A DNA stretch of 39,919 nucleotides from assembly GCA_049613665.1 (NCBI GenBank), contig JBMZCV010000022.1:1-39919 (forward strand), read 5' to 3'. The translations under genes and the position numbers were made by a program. Shown here in pieces: positions 35,201-39,919 of this stretch (its first letter is position 1; the number at the start of each line of letters is the position of its first letter). The stretch comes from JBMZCV01 sp049613665 (GTDB lineage: Bacteria > Bacteroidota > Bacteroidia > Chitinophagales > UBA2359). A model generated the notes under the pieces. The model did not search any database and was not told where the DNA came from. It was given only the letters and a program-made list of their open reading frames with translations.

Positions 35201-35759
35201 GCAGAAGTCTATTTTTTTGCAACAATATCCAATCACTAGCGGCAGTCGTGGGCAAGCTTTCAATGTTTTTGAAAATAATAAAAAAAGCGAAAATTTCAAT
35301 TTGTCTGGCTTTCAAAAGCGTGTTTATTTGCTGTTAGACTTTCAGAATAACTATGTGCGGCAGCTAAAAAATGAGCTAAACATTGTGGAAGAAAGTGAAC
35401 AAAACATAGATGATGACATTGAGAATAATGATGAGTTCTTTTATGTTATAGAGCATATTTTGCTGCGACAATATGATGGAAAAGCATCTGTTGAAACTGA
35501 AACACTAAAAGCTTATTTGTTGCAGCTTTTAAAACTAAAAGAGATACCCAACGACTTTTATTCCATGCAAGCTACCATTGTGTTGCCAAAATGGCCTGAG
35601 CGATTTAGAAATGCTAGTTTTAGACAATTGTTGGAAAAAAATTTAAGACTAAAAGCCCCTGCTCACATTTTGTTATATGTAATTTGGCTAGATAGATTAG
35701 AAATGGAAAAGTTTGAGTATATTAGAAAGCCATGGCTACAAAAATTGAAAAGGGATTAG
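32286..35759 (+). CDS. Large baseplate J-like protein (Afp12-like)
   Basis: A 1157-residue baseplate protein. The N-terminus has the hallmark WTDHNTHDPGITMLETLSYA and TDLGYRT block, then LTINDYRRLIIDTPAVKNAW. Further marks are GDLPVQAGYENRMKRQIQAR, LKTYLLFFEQLLANYLQQLA and the C-terminal FFYVIEHILLR and FRNASFRQLLEKNLRLKAPA. Between about residues 760 and 960 lies a long Lys/Glu/Ile-rich helical stretch (IKDGIKVGVDEVVDVLEKKL and alike) with no counterpart that I know in Afp12; it may be a lineage-specific coiled-coil or helical arm. It works with the Afp11-like protein in the baseplate wedge. Confidence 0.92.
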   Translation: MAEPITISTQAPNVASMNYQQLRQEAIEHIQQLAGSVWTDHNTHDPGITMLETLSYAITDLGYRTNYAIEDILASKPDIAAHNFFSPAKILSNRPLTINDYRRLIIDTPAVKNAWLKTLQDEVDLSDKPQLVGLYNVYLELEKHARWGDLNKRTIKTKLYYGNPEETTVMQDDTPRLDIEISIIDNPISSPIFQAHEPLNSPQKWSQIESIESITLYDGKEAGETNGKKLVRYGEFRYSHQANLILEVKTKNQEGITKRSLQIRFDLLQNKYLSNFIIRRDGIGHFIMSDSEEQGYWKDNKWFFFIDNAAEETEDDTAKDIDLFDNNNKMFIIEEDTYENTIIGFLEKNFIDFLNYEYLPKQIHISDIITSVHQKLHNNRNLCEDFKEISIANIQEIAINAKVDIFSESKPEKILAEIIFQLNNFLLPNVKRYTIEELLNQNKSIAEIFEGPFLQNGFFNEQELLQESRSALYVSNIINVIMDNESVVAIKNLSLSHYVEGLIQARQNDKAVKEQLQLYQKGFYLPRISLHKSKLIFLKNKTETVFNFDMVERELEKLKNELNVSNKNLHTDLAIPKGENLQIEEYFSVQNDFSPIYGIGHEGVGDLPVQAGYENRMKRQIQARQLKTYLLFFEQLLANYLQQLANTADLFSMIPSEKQQTYFFADFTELETDVIPNLASHKLIKEDDFFAPKLKDIVENESNYLHRKNKFLTHLLARFSENFVDYSSLLYSINQEKSQEIAEVIHAIDKEDVQIAFKNIFSETETSLNSEIQRRTQMAIKDNIATLIYPYIKNTSPKEKGMIDSIKQIFREEDIKNIAKAIEQAIKDGIKVGVDEVVDVLEKKLLLPKERNTALRNHIKQTIKDLTKVSFDEISQDFIHLYEQNIKKMVAFATTNLIDNLLKQKNITLAKTSKGESDLINDTFDKISSTVEKVLKKEIETDIEAAIKMVVLRQYNQAIEQANRLTQTQLIEQKSIFLQQYPITSGSRGQAFNVFENNKKSENFNLSGFQKRVYLLLDFQNNYVRQLKNELNIVEESEQNIDDDIENNDEFFYVIEHILLRQYDGKASVETETLKAYLLQLLKLKEIPNDFYSMQATIVLPKWPERFRNASFRQLLEKNLRLKAPAHILLYVIWLDRLEMEKFEYIRKPWLQKLKRD

Positions 35760-35777
35760 TAATCTATGATGTATTGA

Positions 35778-35818
35778 CGTTCAAAAAACAACTTATTGAT
35801 TTAAGTTTCAGATTTTTT
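35778..35818 (+). repeat. Second intergenic repeat family, copy 2
   Basis: CGTTCAAAAAACAACTTATT then GATTTAAGTTTCAGATTTTTT, matching the minus strand of 27353-27395. It begins 19 bp past the Afp12-like stop codon. Confidence 0.7.
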
Positions 35819-35884
35819 GCTATTACTAAAGACAAGAATAGCTGACTAGCATTATTATTATAACAGCAATAGATTAAATATATT

Positions 35885-36796
35885 ATGCAAGAATATAAAG
35901 ATATAAAACATCTCATTGTTTCTCAAAAAGAAGAAAATGGAACAATGTTTTGTGAGTTCCAAGACCCAAGCTCTCAACAAATCATTCGCTCAGAAGCCAA
36001 AATGAAATACAAAAGTTCTAAAAGACGTGAAGTAGAACATATTGCTCATTCAAGTGCATTTTATGCTATGCGTATCGAATTGATGAACGCCTTGACCAAA
36101 ACAATAGGTACAGGTTATTTTGGTCATGCTGTGCGTCGAATGGTCTATGCTATGTTGCCTGATAGCCCCTCTGCATCGCCAAAAGGAAAAGCCTACAATG
36201 ACCACGAGCGAAAAGTAGCGGTTGTGGCAGCTTTCAAAAAGGTAAAAAATCAGTTTAACCAAGATAGGCGACAAGGCACTTGGGAAATGAAACGAGAAGA
36301 ATCGACTTTTGATACTGTTATTAAACAAGCTCCTATTACGAAAGTGTATGACCAAGAAATCTTGATGCGTATGTTGATAGAACTCGCTCGACTTGATGGC
36401 ATTTCGGCTGAAGAGCATCTGTTTTTGCAATCGTTTACGAGTGATATGATTAGCTTCAATGAATTGTTGAACAAACCTAATATTTCGCATATAGAGTTTG
36501 AGGAGACTACGCCAGCCGTCAGAGAAACAATGTATTTGCTAGCATGGGTAATTGCTTTGATTGATAAAAAGTTGACATATAGCGAAAAAAATAAACTGAC
36601 AGATTATGCTAGTATGCTCAATATTTCGTATCAACGCACGCAAGATTTAATAAAATATGCAAAGCATCATATTATTGGAGTAGCAATGAAAAATGAACTT
36701 GGTAAAGGTGCTATTTTGCAAATCGCTCAAGATATTGAATTGTCGAATGAAGAAGCAGAACGAGCAATGGTGCAATATCGAAAACGAAATTATTAG
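35885..36796 (+). CDS. TerB-like helical protein closing the eCIS operon
   Basis: A 303-residue, mostly helical protein with no signal peptide. Residues about 155-265 hold two stretches of TerB-like character: LIELARLDGISAEEHLFLQS and LLAWVIALIDKKLTYSEKNK, each a helix, an acidic turn (DG or DKK) and an E-x2-LF/KL helix; TerB-family proteins bind metal and act in envelope stress and membrane-linked processes. The first 130 residues, basic and Ser-rich (KMKYKSSKRREVEHIAHSSA), are not recognised. It lies 125 bp after the Afp12-like gene and 58 bp before a strong terminator, so it belongs to the operon. A role in assembly, membrane docking or particle release is inferred. Confidence 0.65.
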   Translation: MQEYKDIKHLIVSQKEENGTMFCEFQDPSSQQIIRSEAKMKYKSSKRREVEHIAHSSAFYAMRIELMNALTKTIGTGYFGHAVRRMVYAMLPDSPSASPKGKAYNDHERKVAVVAAFKKVKNQFNQDRRQGTWEMKREESTFDTVIKQAPITKVYDQEILMRMLIELARLDGISAEEHLFLQSFTSDMISFNELLNKPNISHIEFEETTPAVRETMYLLAWVIALIDKKLTYSEKNKLTDYASMLNISYQRTQDLIKYAKHHIIGVAMKNELGKGAILQIAQDIELSNEEAERAMVQYRKRNY

Positions 36797-36854
36797 AAAC
36801 TATTGTGTTGTTATTGCATAATAGTAAAGTAGCAGAAAACACTTCTGCAAGATA

Positions 36855-36898
36855 AAAGCAAGAGTTATTATTGAAAAATAATAGCTCTTGCTTTTTTT
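36855..36898 (+). terminator. Strong intrinsic terminator of eCIS operon
   Basis: 18-bp stem, AAAGCAAGAGTTATTATT with AATAATAGCTCTTGCTTT (one G-T pair), 4-nt GAAA loop, followed by a T-run. It lies 58 bp past the TerB-like gene and is the best terminator in the window, marking the operon end. Confidence 0.9.
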
Positions 36899-37155
36899 AT
36901 GCTGCCAAAAAGGTGTTTATAAAAAGCATCGCTATTGAGCAAAATTATCAAAAAAAAAATTACGCTTTTTAGAATAAATACATCTGATTACTTAATATTT
37001 CAATAAAAATTAAAAAAAATATAATAACACAATATTCTTAATTCAAATATTTTTTTAGATATTTTTTTTTCAAAAAAAATATGTATATTATAGTCTAGCT
37101 TTATCCTACTATCTGTTGAATATCTCACACATTTTTCACATTCAAATTTTTTTCT
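36899..37155. other. AT-rich leader region of the protease gene
   Basis: About 260 bp with long A/T tracts, including a perfect 11-bp A/T stem around 37059-37082. TAGCTTTA at about 37096 is a near match to the TAnnTTTG box but lacks a convincing -33 box. No small gene seen. Confidence 0.5.
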
Positions 37156-39919
37156 ATGAAGAACAATTATTTATTTATCAGCTCTTGTAGTCTGATTTTA
37201 GCTATTTTCAGCTATTATTCCTACAATAATAGCGAAAAAAATGCACCCACTCATAGTCATTACTGTGCTGTGCAAGCTACTCCCGACATACGAACCTTTG
37301 TGCAAGCTAATGGAATTTCTTTTAATGGTTTTATAAAAGGAAATAGAGCTGTTCATTATATTGAAACCAAAGATGGTTATACGGTTCTGAAAGACAAAAA
37401 TGGCTTTTACAAATACGCAGTTGGCACTAGCGATGGCGATTTGGCAATAACCGATATGATTGTTCACGAAGTTGGCCAACGAACAGCAACCGAAAAAGCC
37501 TTATTAAATAGCATTGGAAAAAACCTGCGATATACAGGAAGTACCTTGAATGCTAGAATAACCGATAGTCCAGCAGCAACTGCTGGCAGTCCAGATTTGG
37601 TGTTTCCCTCCACAGGCATACGAAAAGCTCTCTTGCTCTTAGTTGATTTCCCAGACCAACTAGCTACTTATACGACAAATGATTTTGATAATTTGGCTAA
37701 TCAAGCAGGCTATAATGTAAATGGTCAGACAGGTAGCTTTCGAGACTATTATCAAGATATTTCCTATGGTGCTTTGACCATCAACACTGATGTGCAAGGT
37801 TGGTACACTGCTCCAAACAACAAAGCAACTTACGGTGATGACGCAGCAGGAGCAGTTGCTACTGATTTGGTGCGTTTTGCGGTAGATGAAGCAGAAACAG
37901 CAGGCCTCGATTTTGCTCAATATGATGGCGATGGCGATGGCAAAGTAGATGTTGTCATGGTCATTCACTCTGGCCGTGGTGCAGAAGAATCTGGCAATGG
38001 CGACGATATTTGGTCGCACCGTTGGGTATTAGCTGCTGGTGGCAATTCGGTTACTTATGATGGTGTTTTGGTAAATGACTACATTATTCAAGGCGAAAAA
38101 TACGGCTCTGTAAACATTACTAATATCGGTGTTTTATGCCACGAGTTTGGACATGCTTTAGGTCTGCCAGATTTATATGATACAGATTATTCCAGCAGCG
38201 GCATTGGAAGTTGGGGCTTAATGGCAGGCGGTACTTGGAATAACTCGGGGCGAACACCTGCTCAAATGTCAGCTTGGTCAAAAGTGCAAATGGGTTGGAT
38301 GAATCCTACTGTTTTGACAAATGATAGTACCGTCATTACAGATATGGATTATTCTGACAACTCAAATGCTTGCTATCGTTTAAATACACCTGCTTTTAAT
38401 GAATATTTTTTGGTAGAAAATAGACAAAAGCAAGGCTGGGACGCTTATTTACCGAGCGAAGGTTTAGCAATTTGGCATATAAATGATAATAAATTTAACA
38501 ATGCAGATGATGCAAATCGTTTAGTCAATTTGGAAGCAGCCGATGGTTCTGACAATGGTTCTTTATTTCCAGGCACAACCAATAATACTGCTTTTAATGA
38601 TTTATCTACCCCTAATGCTCATACTTATGATGATGCTTATAGTGGGTTTTGCTTGTTTGATATAGCAGAAAATGGCGACCTTGTTTCTTTCCAATTTGCG
38701 ACAAGCTGCTTTCCTGCATCTTGTAGTGATGGCATCAAAAATGGCGATGAAACAGCAATAGATTGTGGTGGTTCTTGCCCTCAATGTATTTGCCAAAATA
38801 CAACTATTGCAGCACCTAGCATAACTACGGGCGTTACTATGGGCAATGGAAATAACTGCGATTTGAGAGAAAGTGAAGATATTACTTATGAGTTTACTGT
38901 TCCAACTGATGGAGCTTGGACAATAACAACTTGCGATATGGCAGATTTTGACACCGATTTATTGCTTGGCACAACTTGTTGCTCAAATGATATAGGCGAA
39001 AACGATGATTCAGTAGAGTGTCCTAATGGTTCTTCTAGTCTTACTGCCGAACTAACCGCTAATATTAACTATTATGTTACGATAGAAGGCGTTGGCACAG
39101 AAATGTCAAGTGGCAATTTTGACTTAGAAATAATGCCTCCTGCATGTATGTCAGATGCAACTATGACTGCACCTTTCAATTCGACAGGTACAACTATTGG
39201 TATGGGCAATAATTGTGACCCTGATATAGCTTCTCCAACTTATGGCAATGCCGAAGATGTAATTTATGAAATTGAAATTCCTCATGATGGAACATGGGAG
39301 TTTTCGCTAGAAAATTCTGATTATGATACATATTTATTTTTAGGCACTTCTTGCTGCTCGATGGATATTGCAGTAGATGATGATAATGGACAAGGATTGA
39401 CTTCTAAAATTAATCAACAATTAACAGCAGGTATTTATTATGTTGCAATTGATGGCTGGAGTGGAAGGACAGGAAATTATGGGCTAGATGTATATGAAAT
39501 AAATTGCAATTCATCAACAGTAACTACTTTTACTGGCGATTATTGTGCGGGCGATACTTATAGCCTTACTGTTGGGTCAAATGTGTTTAATGAAACAAAT
39601 CCTAGCGGCTCTGTAACATTAATAAATTCTAGTGGTTGTGATAGCGTTGTTACAGTTAATCTGACTTTTTACAACAATCCAATGCACACTGAATTAGTCG
39701 TCATTTGCGAAAATGATGCACCTTATACTATGCCTGATGGAAGTACAGAAAGTTCATCTGGAACTTATGGACCATTCACTTTAATATCAGCCTATAACTG
39801 TGATAGTTTAGTTATTGTAGATTTGACGATTAATACTAATGTAACGCATAATGAACAGATATGGATTTGCGAAAATGATGCACCTTATACTATGCCTGAT
39901 GGAAGTACAGAAAGTTCAT
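37156..39919 (+). CDS. Secreted M6-family zinc metalloprotease, 3' end outside window
   Basis: Open for 921 codons from ATG 37156 to the window end. Residues 1-22 form a signal peptide. A propeptide-like stretch (GYTVLKDKNGFYKYA near 78-92) is usual for M6 proteases. The catalytic domain shows KALLLLVDFPDQ, DIWSHRW, then the zinc site HEFGHALGLPD (H329, E330, H333, D339), and SWGLMAGGTWNNSG, so it should be active. A DGIKNGDETAIDCGGSC linker follows (about 525-541), then two pre-peptidase C-terminal-like beta domains (about 556-660 and 675-780) with paired cysteines, then repeat modules ending in GCDSVV or NCDSLV. A T9SS sorting domain is expected beyond the window but not seen. It starts 258 bp past the eCIS terminator, so it is its own transcription unit. 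Confidence 0.92.
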   Translation, partial: MKNNYLFISSCSLILAIFSYYSYNNSEKNAPTHSHYCAVQATPDIRTFVQANGISFNGFIKGNRAVHYIETKDGYTVLKDKNGFYKYAVGTSDGDLAITDMIVHEVGQRTATEKALLNSIGKNLRYTGSTLNARITDSPAATAGSPDLVFPSTGIRKALLLLVDFPDQLATYTTNDFDNLANQAGYNVNGQTGSFRDYYQDISYGALTINTDVQGWYTAPNNKATYGDDAAGAVATDLVRFAVDEAETAGLDFAQYDGDGDGKVDVVMVIHSGRGAEESGNGDDIWSHRWVLAAGGNSVTYDGVLVNDYIIQGEKYGSVNITNIGVLCHEFGHALGLPDLYDTDYSSSGIGSWGLMAGGTWNNSGRTPAQMSAWSKVQMGWMNPTVLTNDSTVITDMDYSDNSNACYRLNTPAFNEYFLVENRQKQGWDAYLPSEGLAIWHINDNKFNNADDANRLVNLEAADGSDNGSLFPGTTNNTAFNDLSTPNAHTYDDAYSGFCLFDIAENGDLVSFQFATSCFPASCSDGIKNGDETAIDCGGSCPQCICQNTTIAAPSITTGVTMGNGNNCDLRESEDITYEFTVPTDGAWTITTCDMADFDTDLLLGTTCCSNDIGENDDSVECPNGSSSLTAELTANINYYVTIEGVGTEMSSGNFDLEIMPPACMSDATMTAPFNSTGTTIGMGNNCDPDIASPTYGNAEDVIYEIEIPHDGTWEFSLENSDYDTYLFLGTSCCSMDIAVDDDNGQGLTSKINQQLTAGIYYVAIDGWSGRTGNYGLDVYEINCNSSTVTTFTGDYCAGDTYSLTVGSNVFNETNPSGSVTLINSSGCDSVVTVNLTFYNNPMHTELVVICENDAPYTMPDGSTESSSGTYGPFTLISAYNCDSLVIVDLTINTNVTHNEQIWICENDAPYTMPDGSTESS
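39703..39919 (+). repeat. 162-bp tandem repeat in the protease gene
   Basis: The 55 bases from 39703 recur exactly at 39865-39919, a period of 162 bp (54 codons), keeping the frame. The unit encodes ICENDAPYTMPDGSTESS and a GTYGPFT...NCDSL segment. The second copy is cut by the window end, so the copy number is unknown. A more diverged relative of the unit begins near 39540. Confidence 0.9.

Noticed and set aside
36050..36490. 146-codon minus-strand frame within the TerB-like gene
   Set aside because: It is the reverse-frame shadow of a well-supported plus-strand gene in a one-direction operon.
18924..36796. Prophage with contractile tail
   Set aside because: No capsid, portal, terminase, integrase or lysis genes; the DUF4255, DUF5908, Afp7 LysM and paired Afp11/Afp12 set is that of an extracellular contractile injection system.
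18924..36796. Canonical type VI secretion system
   Set aside because: No TssJ/TssL/TssM membrane complex, no TssB/TssC split sheath and no ClpV; gp25, VgrG-like and PAAR proteins are shared with eCIS.

Overview
The window looks like chromosomal DNA of an AT-rich member of the Bacteroidota, probably a Saprospiria/Chitinophagia/Cytophagia-type gliding or surface-associated marine bacterium. The lineage call rests on a type IX secretion (T9SS) C-terminal sorting domain on a giant SprB-repeat adhesin, a promoter of the Bacteroidota form (TTTG ... TAnnTTTG), absence of obvious Shine-Dalgarno sites, and Bacteroidota-type families (DUF5908, DUF4255). Genus cannot be fixed from sequence alone. No tRNA, rRNA, CRISPR array, insertion sequence or integrase was seen.

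Left block (1-18.6 kb, all genes on the minus strand): a TIR-domain membrane protein (17464-18555), a zinc-ribbon/Ser-Thr kinase/FHA fusion (15313-17193), a membrane-anchored Ser/Thr kinase (12751-14601), a 3511-residue T9SS-exported SprB-type adhesin (2065-12600) and a thrombospondin-type-3 plus beta-barrel outer-membrane protein (144-1979). A 71-bp repeat occurs in inverted orientation at 1-71 and 15009-15079 and brackets the adhesin, barrel and membrane-kinase genes.

Right block (18.9-36.8 kb, all genes on the plus strand): an extracellular contractile injection system (eCIS, Afp/PVC-like) operon. The order is cap/terminator protein (DUF4255, Afp16), a protein with a CBM5/12-like insert, sheath, tube 1, tube 2, DUF5908 protein, LysM tube-baseplate adaptor (Afp7), VgrG-like spike (Afp8), PAAR tip (Afp10), gp25-like (Afp9), two large baseplate J-like proteins (Afp11, Afp12) separated by a fibre-like 281-residue protein, and a TerB-like protein before a strong terminator at 36855-36898. 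A good promoter at 18826-18858 drives it, divergent from the TIR gene. No AAA+ ATPase (Afp15), tape measure (Afp14) or recognisable toxin is in the window.

Right edge (37.2 kb to end): an M6-family zinc metalloprotease, cut by the window end inside a 162-bp tandem repeat.

How it may fit together (inference): the kinase, FHA and TIR genes sit head-to-head with the injection-system operon, recalling the PpkA/Fha threonine-phosphorylation control of type VI secretion. They may sense envelope or contact signals and control assembly or firing. The adhesin and secreted protease would suit contact with other cells. Many intergenic gaps carry copies of a short dispersed element built on AGTGCCAAGCACT and GTTGCTAACGCATTGA, and several gaps inside the eCIS operon carry hairpins that could set subunit ratios.
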